From Microcoleus vaginatus PCC 9802 (GTDB lineage: Bacteria > Cyanobacteriota > Cyanobacteriia > Cyanobacteriales > Microcoleaceae): DNA of 64,000 bases. A program made the position numbers and the translations under genes. The stretch's first letter is position 1. Every line of letters begins with the position of its first letter. The DNA lies in contig CP031740.1 of assembly GCA_022701275.1 (NCBI GenBank), forward strand, positions 6,585,001 through 6,649,000, read 5' to 3'. This document shows positions 1-9,467 of the stretch, piece by piece. The notes under the pieces are model-generated. The model saw only the letters and a list, made by a program, of their open reading frames with translations, searched no databases and was not told the origin of the DNA.

Positions 1-696
1 ATCAATTACTACTGATCCAGGTTTGACCATATTAGGTGTAATCATTTCTGTGCGGCCGACTGCGGCTATTAAAATATCGGCTTGATTGGTAATAGATTCT
101 AAGTTTTGCGATCGCGAATGAGCTACAGTAACAGTACAATCGGCTTCTAACAGCATCAGCGCCATCGGTTTACCTACCAAAATACTCCGTCCCAAAACAA
201 CGGCATTTTTTCCTTTCAAATCAATCTGGTATTCTTGCAATAACCGCATCACTCCGGCGGGAGTACAACTCCGCAAACCTTGCTCCCCGCGCACGAGACG
301 GCCTAAATTTACAGGGTGAAGTCCGTCAGCATCTTTGTCGGGAGCAATTTGGTACAGCAGCCCAATTGCATCTAAGTGTTCTGGTAGCGGTAATTGAACT
401 AAAATGCCATCTACTCGATCGTCCTCGTTGAGTGCACGAATTGCAAGTTCTAGTTCGGCTTGAGTAGCGTTTGCGGGGTAATGCTGGCCGAAGGAAGCTA
501 TGCCAACCTTAGCGCAGGCTCGCTCTTTGTTGCGAACATAGGCTGCGCTAGCTGGGTTGTCGCCCACCATCAGCACCGCAAGTCCGGGAGGACGCCCCTT
601 TTGGGGTTGTAGGGCGCGGACTCGATCGCTCAGCTCGGTTTGAATCTTTGTGGCTAAAGCTTTGCCATCTAGTATTTGAGCAGTTTTGGCATCCAT
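1..696 (-). CDS. folD: Bifunctional methylenetetrahydrofolate dehydrogenase/cyclohydrolase, C-terminus outside window
   Basis: FolD interconverts 5,10-methylene-, methenyl- and 10-formyl-tetrahydrofolate in the cytosol using NADP, feeding one-carbon units to purine and formyl-Met synthesis. Translation from the ATG at 696 gives [15 protein letters not shown], followed by the family signatures [13 protein letters not shown] and [12 protein letters not shown]. The nucleotide-binding segment [14 protein letters not shown] comes next, and the frame is open to base 1. About 232 residues are visible of the usual ~285-290, so the 3' end lies outside the window. It is divergent from the OB-fold gene at 848, with 151 bp between them. 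The assignment is secure. Confidence 0.95.
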   Translation of the reverse strand, partial: MDAKTAQILDGKALATKIQTELSDRVRALQPQKGRPPGLAVLMVGDNPASAAYVRNKERACAKVGIASFGQHYPANATQAELELAIRALNEDDRVDGILVQLPLPEHLDAIGLLYQIAPDKDADGLHPVNLGRLVRGEQGLRSCTPAGVMRLLQEYQIDLKGKNAVVLGRSILVGKPMALMLLEADCTVTVAHSRSQNLESITNQADILIAAVGRTEMITPNMVKPGSVVID

Positions 697-847
697 TGTA
701 GACTCTGGGTTAGGGGCTGACGATTTTAGATTTTAGCTTAATCCCCGTCAAGGACTACACTAGAGAAATTTCTTACTTGCGATCGATTCTTTGGATTCTG
801 TTAAAGTAAGTCGTATCTCACATCTCAAATCTCCAATCAGTTGACCA

Positions 848-1273
848 ATGACTACTGCAATTAAGCAAGTTTGGGTTCAAAGATTCTGCACCGGCTCTTT
901 ATCGCTAATCCTCGCCAGCGGTTTTTTCAGTTGTGGCAATTTACCTCTGTCTCAACTTAATCTTGGTTTTAATGTGGCTAGCATTGGCGACGTTCAACAA
1001 AAGCGGCAAGTGGATGCTGAAGTTTATCTCCGGGGAAAGGTGGAAAATCGCGCTCCGTTTGTGGGGAATGCGGCTTATCAACTTGAGGATGGTACTGGCA
1101 GTATTTGGATTTTAACCACGCAAGATTTGCCCCAGCTTGGCGATGAAGTGTTGCTGAAGGGAGAAGTCCGCTACAAAAGTATTACTCTGAAGGAATTGGC
1201 AGGAAAGGATTTAGGTGAAGTTTATGTTGAGGAAATGCAACAATTAAAGCGCACTCCAGCGGCAAATAAATAA
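848..1273 (+). CDS. OB-fold nucleic-acid-binding-like protein, probable lipoprotein
   Basis: This is a 141-residue protein. Residues about 12-30 form a hydrophobic stretch ending in FFSCG, which resembles a lipobox, so it may be exported and lipid-anchored. From about residue 50 the pattern VYLRGKVENRAPF...YQLEDGTGSIWILT...GDEVLLKGEVRYK matches a single OB-fold of the tRNA-anti type found in short cyanobacterial proteins. Such folds bind oligonucleotides or oligosaccharides; the ligand here is unknown. The gene stands alone between folD (divergent) and the NUDIX gene. I know no named orthologue, and the lipoprotein call rests only on the N-terminus. Confidence 0.75.
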   Translation: MTTAIKQVWVQRFCTGSLSLILASGFFSCGNLPLSQLNLGFNVASIGDVQQKRQVDAEVYLRGKVENRAPFVGNAAYQLEDGTGSIWILTTQDLPQLGDEVLLKGEVRYKSITLKELAGKDLGEVYVEEMQQLKRTPAANK

Positions 1274-1494
1274 AAATACGAAGATGCTAATTTATTTCCA
1301 TGAGTAAGTCTATTTCCTAAAAATCAAAGGTTTATAGTTGTGCTTGGGCGATTTGGAGCTGTTTATTTATCTTCAAAGTTCATTAACCATAATATTATGG
1401 TCGGGGCGGGTTTACCTATATTTTTGGTTAATTTTACAGATGTTGGTGAACCCGCTCCTACAGCAATTTCTTCCTTCTCTTTTCTTTCTAACAC

Positions 1495-1917
1495 ATGACT
1501 AAAATTCACGTTGCGATCGCGATTTTGTACCGAGAGGGCAAGTTTCTCTGTCAGTTGCGGGACGATATTCCTCATATCAGGTATCCCGGACATTGGGCTT
1601 TGTTTGGCGGACACTTGGAACCCGGGGAAACGCCGGAAGTTGCTGTAGTGCGGGAATTATCAGAGGAAATTGGCTATGCTCCTGCAAGTGTTTCTTTTTT
1701 CTGTTGTGATGTCGAAAAAGATGTGGTTCGCCACGTTTTTCATGCACAACTTAGTGCGGATGTCAAGGATTTAGTTTTGCTTGAGGGGTGGGATATGAAG
1801 TTGTTGACACCCGAGCAGATTCGGGCTGGCAAATGCTATTCTGAGCAGTCAAGAGATGTGCGACCTTTTGGCATTGCTCACCAGCGTATTTTATTGAATT
1901 TTATTGAGTCGATTTGA
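1495..1917 (+). CDS. NUDIX hydrolase
   Basis: This 140-residue protein is a single NUDIX domain. The NUDIX box is complete: GGHLEPGETPEVAVVRELSE followed by EIGY, matching GX5EX7REUXEEXGU. Enzymes of this family hydrolyse nucleoside-diphosphate-linked compounds using Mg2+ held by the box glutamates. The substrate cannot be read from sequence; it could be an oxidised nucleotide, a nucleotide sugar or a cofactor. It is a stand-alone gene, convergent with leuD, with no partner domain. The start is the ATG after a TCTAACAC stretch, and no strong ribosome-binding site is visible. Confidence 0.88.
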   Translation: MTKIHVAIAILYREGKFLCQLRDDIPHIRYPGHWALFGGHLEPGETPEVAVVRELSEEIGYAPASVSFFCCDVEKDVVRHVFHAQLSADVKDLVLLEGWDMKLLTPEQIRAGKCYSEQSRDVRPFGIAHQRILLNFIESI

Positions 1918-2014
1918 GAAAATTTCCGCGCCCCCTAGATGGGAGCGGTTTGAGCTGGGAGATATTTGTAAGGTGCGCCCGGTGGTACACCCTACATTGC
2001 AGGGGTTTTAAAAG

Positions 2015-2563
2015 TTAAGAGCGAGCGGCAATCATTCCTGTTTGGCGCGCGTAGTCAAACAGCCCTCCGGCATCTATTACAGGCCCTACTTCTCCTAAAG
2101 GTTTGAGCGAGAAAGTTTGATCTAGAGTGTGGTTGACAATTACCTCTGCTGTAAAGTCGATCGTCACTTCTTGCCCCGTAGCAAACAAGTCGCAGAGCCG
2201 CTCCACTGATTCGATCGGGTACAATTCGCCAGTAGCCGAGCAATTGCGAAAGAAAATGCGGGCGTAAGACAAAGCCACCACCGCTGTGACGCCGGCGGCC
2301 CCGAGAGCTATCGGAGCGTGCTCCCGCGAAGAACCGCAGCCAAAATTTTCGCCGGCTATGATAATCGGATACCGGGTTTTCTGTTCACCGGATTCGATAA
2401 ACTTACCGTAGCGATCGGGCAACCCAATCATAGCGTAACTGCCTAGTTTCTCGTACTCATCCGGCTTCGAGGGAACCAGGGTCAGGTATTCGGCCGGGAT
2501 AATTTGATCTGTATCGATGTTGTCGTCTACAACAAAAATTTGACCGCTAATTACTTTACCCAT
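2015..2563 (-). CDS. leuD: 3-isopropylmalate dehydratase small subunit
   Basis: LeuD pairs with the 4Fe-4S subunit LeuC to isomerise 2- to 3-isopropylmalate in leucine biosynthesis (cytosol). The 182-residue sequence has the aconitase swivelling-domain signatures: DDNIDTDQIIPAEYL near the N-terminus, the substrate loop GENFGCGSSREHAP and the ARIFFRNCSATG segment. The length fits the short, archaeal-like LeuD form rather than the ~200-residue enterobacterial form. leuC is not in this window. It is convergent with the NUDIX gene. Confidence 0.93.
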   Translation of the reverse strand: MGKVISGQIFVVDDNIDTDQIIPAEYLTLVPSKPDEYEKLGSYAMIGLPDRYGKFIESGEQKTRYPIIIAGENFGCGSSREHAPIALGAAGVTAVVALSYARIFFRNCSATGELYPIESVERLCDLFATGQEVTIDFTAEVIVNHTLDQTFSLKPLGEVGPVIDAGGLFDYARQTGMIAARS

Positions 2564-2741
2564 AGTTTATTTCCTGTTAGCCTCGCTCAATGCTGTGGTG
2601 ATAATTTTAAGTGGATCGGTATGCAAGATTTGCATCTGTTCATTTTAACCTGGCAGTGTCAGTGATAACCTGTATTAGTAAAAATTAGATCCGAGACTTT
2701 GGGTTAACAATTAACAGATTGCTAAGCGTCAAGATAGTTTT

Positions 2742-3617
2742 ATGACCAATCCAATAGATGACATTGCTCGACAAGCTCGCGAGGGCTCGGTTGCATCGAT
2801 TATTCAAATCCTTAATGACGAACTGGCACAGGTAGGGGTCAGGGCCCGAGCTGTGTTTGCAGACGGGGTGCTGCAACTGCTGTGCGAAGCTGCAACGCCC
2901 CAACTGCTCCAAGAGTCTAGTTTGGTCGATCGAGTCCGAGAAATTTTGGAACGCATTTCGCCCCACAATATTCGCCGAGTCAACATCAACAGCCGGCTTG
3001 TCCGAGAACACCAACTGCTGTGGCTCGAAGAAATTAGTCGCGATTCGGAGAATCAACTGCTGTGGTCTCAAGAAATTAAACTCAGAAAACCGAATTTGTT
3101 CAAGCGTTTAGCCACCGCCCATCACGAACGCCAAGCTATCTCCGGCAAGCGGGCTTTGCCGAGAATGGCTGCACCTCGCTCGATCCACGAACCCCGACAA
3201 TTTCAGCGCGGTATTGTCGGCGGCATCAGCTTGACGGTGCTGTTACTTGCAGCAGTGGCAGCCATCTACAAAGGACTCAATTCCCAAGTGCCAAACAGCA
3301 CACAAGCCACCACCCAAGCAGTGGCAACTGCCCCTCCCTCGGAGGCAAAACCTGCTTTGAAAATTTCTAAGGAGACTGTTAATTCTGCTGTTGACTCTTT
3401 TGCCCAAGCAGTGCGAGTAGCCGAACAAGCAGCCACCGAGGGCAAAACCGCTCAATCTCGCGAGGATTGGTTAGTCGTAGCTGCTAAGTGGCAGCAAGCT
3501 TCGGATTTGATGGCCGCCGTGCCCTCCAAGCATCCCCGCTATACAATGGCTCTGAACCGGACTGCACTTTACCGCCAAAATAGCGATAAAGCCCAACAGG
3601 AAGCACAAAATAAGTAA
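2742..3617 (+). CDS. Conserved cyanobacterial single-pass membrane protein of unknown function
   Basis: This 291-residue protein has no catalytic motif that I recognise. Residues 1-120 are soluble and helical (ARQAREGSVASIIQILNDEL; VREILERISPHNIRRVNINS) and include a near-duplicated segment, HQLLWLEEISR / NQLLWSQEIKL. A single membrane helix lies at about 160-178 (GGISLTVLLLAAVAAIYKGL), preceded by basic residues, so the N-terminus is probably cytoplasmic. The C-terminal part is Ala/Thr/Gln-rich then helical, with a segment (REDWLVVAAKWQQASDLMAA) resembling TPR-like repeats in other cyanobacterial proteins. Function is not known. Confidence 0.7.
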   Translation: MTNPIDDIARQAREGSVASIIQILNDELAQVGVRARAVFADGVLQLLCEAATPQLLQESSLVDRVREILERISPHNIRRVNINSRLVREHQLLWLEEISRDSENQLLWSQEIKLRKPNLFKRLATAHHERQAISGKRALPRMAAPRSIHEPRQFQRGIVGGISLTVLLLAAVAAIYKGLNSQVPNSTQATTQAVATAPPSEAKPALKISKETVNSAVDSFAQAVRVAEQAATEGKTAQSREDWLVVAAKWQQASDLMAAVPSKHPRYTMALNRTALYRQNSDKAQQEAQNK

Positions 3618-3680
3618 GCAGGTAGGTGGGATAAATTTAACCAGAGACTTCGCTGCACGGCTCTAGGTGTTGTGAAAAAT

Positions 3681-3700
3681 GAGTTTTTGAGCAAAAACTC
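3681..3700. terminator. Perfect hairpin downstream of the membrane-protein gene
   Basis: GAGTTTTT, a GAGC loop and AAAAACTC form an 8-bp palindrome 64 bp past the stop codon at 3617. It sits in AT-rich sequence and is followed by a direct duplication of TGATTGAGAATTTTT around 3722-3751. It could end transcription of the upstream gene. There is no clear T-run after it, so confidence is modest. Confidence 0.35.
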
Positions 3701-4150
3701 GAAAACTCTCAACTATGTTATGATTGAGAATTTTTTGATTGAGAATTTTTGCGATCGGCGTTACTCGATCGGCGGATTTGTATCAAAATAAAAATTTGTT
3801 AAGATCACTAACTTAAATAGGAAACATCACACAGTGAGAAGAGGGGTGTCACTAAGCGGTCTCTAGAAAAGCTTCATACTATACAATAACAGTCAAAATT
3901 AGCGGGAATGGGATTGATAATCATCCGGTAAAGGATGGTAAAGTTCATCCCGTACAGATCGAAGGGTAGAAAACGGGAAAATAGAACTCAGTCAGCTCGG
4001 GGTATATTTTCAGATATCTAGTGACCCGCCGACAGGCTGCACAAACACAGAAAGCAGGGTCATAACTGTCAAGCCGACAGTTATGGAAAGGTTCTATATT
4101 TGTTGCAGCAGGAGCCGGGTCAAACATCTTAGAATAAAGGCTTGGTTGCC
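3701..4150. other. Long 5' region of the GAF kinase gene
   Basis: About 450 bp without a gene. The only structure I see is the direct repeat at 3722-3751 and the 10-bp perfect hairpin at 4061-4085. The remainder shows no coding pattern or RNA gene. Confidence 0.4.
4061..4085 (+). promoter_or_regulatory. 10-bp perfect stem-loop in the kinase leader
   Basis: CATAACTGTC, loop AAGCC, GACAGTTATG. The stem lies 66 bp before the ATG at 4151 and is not followed by a T-run. It may therefore be a leader RNA structure or a protein-binding palindrome rather than a terminator. No regulator is implied by the sequence. Confidence 0.4.
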
Positions 4151-6376
4151 ATGATCGATTGCCAGGGAAATCAAGACTTTAGTCCGATCGACCGATCGCC
4201 GTCCGAGTCTTGCACTTTGCATTTACCGCAAATCCCAGAACCAGTATCAATCCCAAAATTTCTGGATCGTCTTATGCAGTTCCAGGTCGATCCTGCCCTT
4301 CTCGGGCGACAAATTTGTCAAATTCTCGCGACCAGCTTTGATGGAGAAATCCTGCTCCAGCAAATAGCCACCACTTTGGGGGTTGCGTGGGGGGCAGATT
4401 TCTGTTTGGTTGCTGGTGTGCTTGACCAGAAAGTAGTAAATCCAAATGCTTGCTGGCAAAATAGGAGCGATCTCCCCTATTTGGCCGGTGCTGTGGATTC
4501 CACCGAAACACCCGAAGACCCCCAAACCCCAAGATTAAAACCGCCTAGCATATCACTCGAACATCCCGCTTGGGCAAACGTCCTAGCAGACGGCGAGATA
4601 GTGGCGATATCCGATTATCTTGATAGTCCGGCAGCTTCATCGCCCAATTCTCCTGTGACTGCGCTGCCTTTTCGGGCAATTTTGGCAGGGCCTGCGCGAT
4701 TTGGAGGGGCTGTAAATGGCATGGTGATTGTTGGTAAGTCGCAAGCTCATGAGTGGTCGGTAGCCGATCGGCAGCGCCTTGAAGCAGCATCAGACGCGAT
4801 CGGCATCGCGATTTCTCACATTCAAAAAACTCAAGAAATTGCCACCTTAAAGGAACAGTTACAGCGACAAGCTAAATACAAAAATCTACTCAGGTCAGTT
4901 GCTGCATCGATCGACACAAATTCAGAAGTCGATCGAAGATTGCAGCAAGTTGTTGAAAATACCGTCGATACCCTGGAAGTAGATAGAGGCCAAATTCTGC
5001 TATTGAAATATACAGATCCTTTATTTACAACTCGCTCCCCCAATCAAACTCCCAAAGCGAAAGTCGAATTAGTTTGCGAATCCGTTGTAAAAAAAGCTCC
5101 AAACAAACAGGCAATAACACAAAGCGCTACTGGGAAAAAAAGCTCAACATCCAAAACAAAAAACAAGAATAAAACTGCTAATTCCCAATCCAAAATCCCC
5201 AACTCAAAACCAAATAACTCTCCCGCTTTTTGGCTGTCAGAATCTAATTTGTGCCGCCAAGCATTCCACAGCGCAGCCAAACCCCTCGCCCTCGCTGACG
5301 CAGGCGCATTAATCGGCAAAGAACAAGAAGCAGCCAAAGAAATTTTGAAACTCCAAGGCATTCGCGGCTTGCTGCTGGTTCCCCTCACGGGCGGTTGCTG
5401 CCAGGAAACAGTTTTGGGTTTCTTGGTTTTGCAGCAGTCCGAGCCGCGCACTTGGACCCCGGAAGAATTAGAAGTTCTGGAATCAGTCAGCGCTCAAGCG
5501 AGCAAGATGATTATCCAAACTCAAACGCTTAAGGAATTGCAAACCGTAGTCTTAGACAGAACCTCTCAGTTGCAGCAAAGTCTAGACGTGCAGGGGAAAC
5601 TGTACGAACAATCTGCCAATCAGCTAGAGCAAATGCGGAAATTGAAGCTGATTAAAGACGAGTTTCTCAGCACTCTGAGTCACGAGTTGCGTACCCCTTT
5701 AACAATCATGAAGCTGGCAATTCTGATGCTCAAACAAGCTGAACTGCCGTCAGCGAGTCGGACTAAGTATCTCGACATTCTAGAACAGCAGTGTTCTAAG
5801 GAAACTGCTCTGGTTAACGATTTGCTGGCCCTCAAGCAGTTTGAGCCTCAGCAAGTCCCGATTTCTCTAATCAAAATCGATCTCAACCGTTTATTGCAAG
5901 ATTTAGTTAGGGATTTTGAAAAACAGTGGGCGGATAAGCAATTGACTCTGAAGGTGGATTTGCCCAAGTTAACCCCTTGCTGGGAAACCGACCCGGACAT
6001 TCTCAATCGGGTGCTGCTGGAACTGCTGACGAATGCTGGAAAATACTCTGCTTCTGGAACGGCGGTAGTTTTGGAGGCGTCTGAGGCAGCCGGCTATATT
6101 GTCCTGAGCATTTCTAATTTCGGGCGCGGCATTTCTGCGGGTGATTTACCCCACATCTTTGACAAGTTCCGCCGCGGCACTGGCATTACTGACCAAGCTA
6201 TCGCCGGTACGGGTTTGGGTCTGGCTCTGGTAAAGTCTTTAGTGCAGCACTTGAATGGTACTATTGATGTATCTAGCTGTCCGGCAGAAAGTTCAGAAGC
6301 TGACAATTTGTGGCGTACATCTTTTACTCTGACTCTGCCGCAATTTGCAGCGGAACTCTCTAATGTAGAAGAATAG
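4151..6376 (+). CDS. GAF-domain sensor histidine kinase
   Basis: This soluble sensor kinase has about 741 residues. An N-terminal GAF-like region (residues ~50-225) is followed by a helical linker. A second GAF domain (~235-450) is interrupted by a Lys/Ser/Asn-rich low-complexity insert at ~320-360. After a coiled coil comes the HisKA dimerisation domain with phospho-acceptor His in LSTLSHELRTPLTIMK, then an HATPase domain with N box (LELLTNAGKYS), G1 (SNFGRGIS) and G2 (GTGLGLALVKSLVQ). There are no membrane helices. It should autophosphorylate and pass phosphate to an unlinked response regulator; none is adjacent. I use the ATG at 4151, which has AAAGG 10 bp upstream, over a TTG at 4142 that sits against that ribosome-binding site. 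Confidence 0.88.
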   Translation: MIDCQGNQDFSPIDRSPSESCTLHLPQIPEPVSIPKFLDRLMQFQVDPALLGRQICQILATSFDGEILLQQIATTLGVAWGADFCLVAGVLDQKVVNPNACWQNRSDLPYLAGAVDSTETPEDPQTPRLKPPSISLEHPAWANVLADGEIVAISDYLDSPAASSPNSPVTALPFRAILAGPARFGGAVNGMVIVGKSQAHEWSVADRQRLEAASDAIGIAISHIQKTQEIATLKEQLQRQAKYKNLLRSVAASIDTNSEVDRRLQQVVENTVDTLEVDRGQILLLKYTDPLFTTRSPNQTPKAKVELVCESVVKKAPNKQAITQSATGKKSSTSKTKNKNKTANSQSKIPNSKPNNSPAFWLSESNLCRQAFHSAAKPLALADAGALIGKEQEAAKEILKLQGIRGLLLVPLTGGCCQETVLGFLVLQQSEPRTWTPEELEVLESVSAQASKMIIQTQTLKELQTVVLDRTSQLQQSLDVQGKLYEQSANQLEQMRKLKLIKDEFLSTLSHELRTPLTIMKLAILMLKQAELPSASRTKYLDILEQQCSKETALVNDLLALKQFEPQQVPISLIKIDLNRLLQDLVRDFEKQWADKQLTLKVDLPKLTPCWETDPDILNRVLLELLTNAGKYSASGTAVVLEASEAAGYIVLSISNFGRGISAGDLPHIFDKFRRGTGITDQAIAGTGLGLALVKSLVQHLNGTIDVSSCPAESSEADNLWRTSFTLTLPQFAAELSNVEE

Positions 6377-6818
6377 TTCGGCTGAGAAGGTGCTGGGAAT
6401 TGGCACCGAACAGGCGAAACTAGAAAACTTGCCAGAAGAGGGAGAGTTGGAAATGTCGTAAACGCTAGCAAGTCCTCTGTTTTGAATTGTTGGTCTGGTT
6501 GCCGTCTAAATTGCCGGTTCTCGATTACTGATTTTCCCGAGGGCTTATATTATGTCTGGTTATTGGCCTGTAATTAGCGCGTGTTTGTAGTGAGTACGAC
6601 TGTCCTGTATTTATGAATTAATCAGGACTTGCATTACTTACTAGGAACTTAATTATAATTGTATAGTCGGAGATGATCTTACGCAGCATAGACCAAAGAA
6701 ACTGAGTTTTTTAACTGTTTCAAAGGCCTGCAACCCGTCTTTTCGTACAAGCCGGTTTCTGCGTCCTGGATTGTCCCCTAAAAATTGTCACGGTGCATGG
6801 AATTCGATAGCCAATATT
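6377..6818. other. Intergenic region with no recognised feature
   Basis: The 442 bp between the kinase stop and the ABC1 kinase start are AT-rich. I see no convincing gene, RNA or strong hairpin. A TTG at 6771 would extend the downstream frame by 16 codons. Confidence 0.4.
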
Positions 6819-8498
6819 ATGCTCACAAAAGCTGCACCTAAAACCCTGCGTTGGCAACGTTCTAAATATTCGCCACTGGCACGGCAAATAGACATTTTTG
6901 CAGCGGCGGGAAAGTTTATGTTTTTTTTGTGGTGGGATGGACTGCTGCAAAATAATTCTCCTCATACTAGAAGAATTCGCGCTCATTGGTTGGTCAATAC
7001 TTTGCTAAATTTAGGCCCGACTTTTATTAAAATCGGGCAGTCTCTCTCGACTCGGGCGGATTTGCTACCGCTTGAGTATGTGAAGGAACTCGAACAGTTG
7101 CAGGATCGGGTTCCTCAGTTTAGTTCCGAAGAGGCGATCGCTCTTGTAGAATCAGAGTTAGGCAAGGATATTTATGCTTTGTACCGCGATTTTAACCCGT
7201 CGCCGATCGCTGCTGCGAGTCTGGGACAGGTGCACAAAGCTAGGCTGCACACCGGGGAAGATGTGATTGTGAAGGTGCAGCGTCCGGGTTTGGAAAGTTT
7301 ATTTGATTTGGATGTGAAGGCGGTGCGCCAAGTGATGCGTTTTTGCGATCGCTATTTGCCTGGGACGCGCAAATATGACCTGGAATCTATTTATCACGAG
7401 TTTTTTAAGATTTTATATCAAGAAATTGACTACGTGCAAGAAGGTAAAAATTCCGATCGCTTTAGCCATAATTTTCGAGAATATCCTCAAGTTATTGTCC
7501 CGAAAGTCTACTGGCAATACACTACTAAAAAAGTGCTGACTCTAGAATACGCACCAGGCATTAAGGTGGACGATCGCATTAGTTTAGAGGCGATTGGAGT
7601 GGATATTGTGAAGCTCAATCAACTCGGAATTTGCTGTTATTTAAAACAGTTGTTAATTGACGGTTTTTTTCAAGCTGACCCGCATCCGGGAAATTTGGCG
7701 GTAACAGAAGATGGTAGCTTGATTTTTTACGATTTTGGGATGATGGCTGAGATAAAGTCTCTGGCTAAAGACCAAATGGTCAAGACTTTTTTTGCTGTGA
7801 TGAGGAAGGATACTGACGAGGTACTCAATACTTTAATTTCGATCGGCTTAGTTGAGCCGATGCCAGATATGATGCCGGTACGCAGGCTGATTGCTTTTCT
7901 GTTGGATAAGTTTATTGATAAGCCGATCGACCTTCAAGCTTTTAATGAAATTAAGAACGAACTTTACATCATGTTCGAGCAGCAACCGTTTCGCTTGCCC
8001 GCAGAAATGATGTTTATTGTCAAGTCCGTGACGACTCTCGACGGCATTGCTAGAACTCTCGACCCTAACTACAATTTCATAGCCTCCGCTCAGCCTTTTG
8101 TCAAGAGTATTGCGGTGAGCAAGGGGCGGGGAAATGCGATCGGAGAATTGGCAAGGCAAGCGCGAAGTTTTATTACATATAAGTTACGGCAGCCGAGCAA
8201 ATCGCAATTTTTTCTCAAGCGTTTGGAGCAGCGAATTGAAGAGGGCGAACTGCAAATTAGAGTGCGAAATATCGAGAGCGAAAGAGCCTTGAAACGCATT
8301 AATTTAGCTTTGAAAACTCTAATTTTCGCTTGTCTGACTGGTTTTGTGTTTTTGTCGGGTGCAGTGCTGCTAGTGGGCGGATATCAAACGGGGGCGATCG
8401 CAGCTTTTGCGGTTTCGGGATTCGGTGGCTTGTTTGTGTTGCGCTCGTTGTTAGACTTGTTGGTTAAGGAAAAGCTCGATCGAATGGTCGATCGATAA
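6819..8498 (+). CDS. ABC1/UbiB-family atypical protein kinase
   Basis: This 559-residue protein belongs to the ABC1 (ADCK/UbiB) kinase-like family, which supports quinone or other isoprenoid lipid metabolism in membranes. Hallmarks are the KxGQ motif in TFIKIGQSLSTRADLLP, the alanine-rich nucleotide loop AAASLGQVHKARL, the ExD-type region, QADPHPGNLAV (catalytic loop) and YDFGMM (metal-binding DFG). Two hydrophobic helices near the C-terminus (about 503-550) suggest thylakoid or plasma membrane attachment. Cyanobacteria carry several paralogues; this one starts MLTKAAPKTLRWQRSKYSPL. I chose the ATG at 6819 over an in-frame TTG at 6771. Confidence 0.88.
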   Translation: MLTKAAPKTLRWQRSKYSPLARQIDIFAAAGKFMFFLWWDGLLQNNSPHTRRIRAHWLVNTLLNLGPTFIKIGQSLSTRADLLPLEYVKELEQLQDRVPQFSSEEAIALVESELGKDIYALYRDFNPSPIAAASLGQVHKARLHTGEDVIVKVQRPGLESLFDLDVKAVRQVMRFCDRYLPGTRKYDLESIYHEFFKILYQEIDYVQEGKNSDRFSHNFREYPQVIVPKVYWQYTTKKVLTLEYAPGIKVDDRISLEAIGVDIVKLNQLGICCYLKQLLIDGFFQADPHPGNLAVTEDGSLIFYDFGMMAEIKSLAKDQMVKTFFAVMRKDTDEVLNTLISIGLVEPMPDMMPVRRLIAFLLDKFIDKPIDLQAFNEIKNELYIMFEQQPFRLPAEMMFIVKSVTTLDGIARTLDPNYNFIASAQPFVKSIAVSKGRGNAIGELARQARSFITYKLRQPSKSQFFLKRLEQRIEEGELQIRVRNIESERALKRINLALKTLIFACLTGFVFLSGAVLLVGGYQTGAIAAFAVSGFGGLFVLRSLLDLLVKEKLDRMVDR

Positions 8499-8568
8499 AT
8501 ATACTGGGTAATTGGGAATTGCGATCGTAGTCAGGACATTAGCCCTGATTAAAAAAACTAATGCTGAC

Positions 8569-8885
8569 TCATGTCTCCTGCATGGGTAGGTTATTTAATG
8601 CTATCCAACGCTCATATTCCGATTCTTCAGCCACTAACTCTGCTTCTATCTCTGCTCGATTTTCGTGATAATAAGTCAGTGCAGGATAAACCTGCGCTAA
8701 GCAGAGATGATCCAATTCTGCTGCTATTTAGTCAGCAATATTAACTTGTTATATAACGCTGTAATTCGCTGCACTAATGTGGCAGTACCTGGAATAATAG
8801 GGATACAATTGCGAAGGTGTGGAGCGCGGATAATTAAAGTGGCAATATCCGTTAAATTTAGCCTAGGCGAATCAAAGGTTAAAAA
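8569..8885 (-). pseudogene. Degraded DUF433 antitoxin-like gene
   Basis: On the minus strand the N-terminal frame (about 8884-8750) reads LTDIATLIIRAPHLRNCIPI and IPGTATLVQRITALYNK. This is the typical start of DUF433 proteins, the antitoxins of PIN/DUF5615-type modules. The frame then shifts; IAD*IAAELDHLCLAQVYPA continues with LTYYHENRAEIEAELVAEES to a TGA at 8569-8571. At least one frameshift and one in-frame TAA (8733-8735) break it. No intact partner toxin gene is next to it, so this looks like a dead module. Confidence 0.6.
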
Positions 8886-9467
8886 TTAAGTAGTCCTGCA
8901 TAGTCAGTATAATTAAGGCTTTTATTGGATAGCTCAACTGGCGTTATACTCATCAATAAAATACCAAAGAGCTGCCTCTAATATAGGAGAGTATTTTAAA
9001 GTGGTATTTTTTTTATTACCGACTATATATTCTTTGTATCAGAGTATTATTAAATCTTTCTATATAGTTAGTCTGACCACTATCCTTTCCTACTGCTATA
9101 TCTTGTTAAACAGGAGAATTGGTGATTTTTTGAGCCAGCAAGTTTTTAATCTCGTGAGGCTCACTCTTGATGAGAGAAAAAGGAGATGCCTTTTTTGGCA
9201 CACTATATATAGTGGGCCTGCGTAAGTCCTGTCAAAGCTAAAGTCCTCTTAGATATGACTCAAGAACTCATTAGTCCTCATAGCGAGCTCTTTAGCTAAA
9301 AACCCCGTGGGTTTCGACGCCTGGCGGACTTGCGGACGGTCGACTGACGTTGGTACTGCAAAGTAAACTTGTTAAAATAATTTGCGACTTTAGGTAGGGG
9401 CGGATGCTCAAAGCACGAAGTTATACTCCTAACATATATTAAACGCGATCGCCCGCCCCTACAAAAA
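8886..9467. other. Gene-poor region upstream of galT
   Basis: It contains the dispersed repeat at 9101-9345 and no gene I can support. An open frame at 9001-9225 has no recognisable protein features and partly coincides with the repeat. Confidence 0.4.
9101..9345. repeat. Dispersed intergenic repeat, copy A
   Basis: Bases 9101-9230 match 39821-39950 closely. Shared blocks include TCTTGTTRAACAG, TTTTTTGAGCCA, CAAGTTTTTAATCTCGTGA, ATGAGAGAAAAA and the palindrome CACTATATATAGTG (with G/T variants beside it). Beyond this, a 36-bp block at 9240-9275 is present in the other copy in the opposite orientation. The flanking block CTGGCGGAC...CGGTCG is again collinear. The element is non-coding, and its function is unknown. 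Confidence 0.7.

Noticed and set aside
9001..9225. 74-codon open frame upstream of galT
   Set aside because: AT-rich, hydrophobic by composition, overlaps the dispersed repeat and has no conserved motif or ribosome-binding site.
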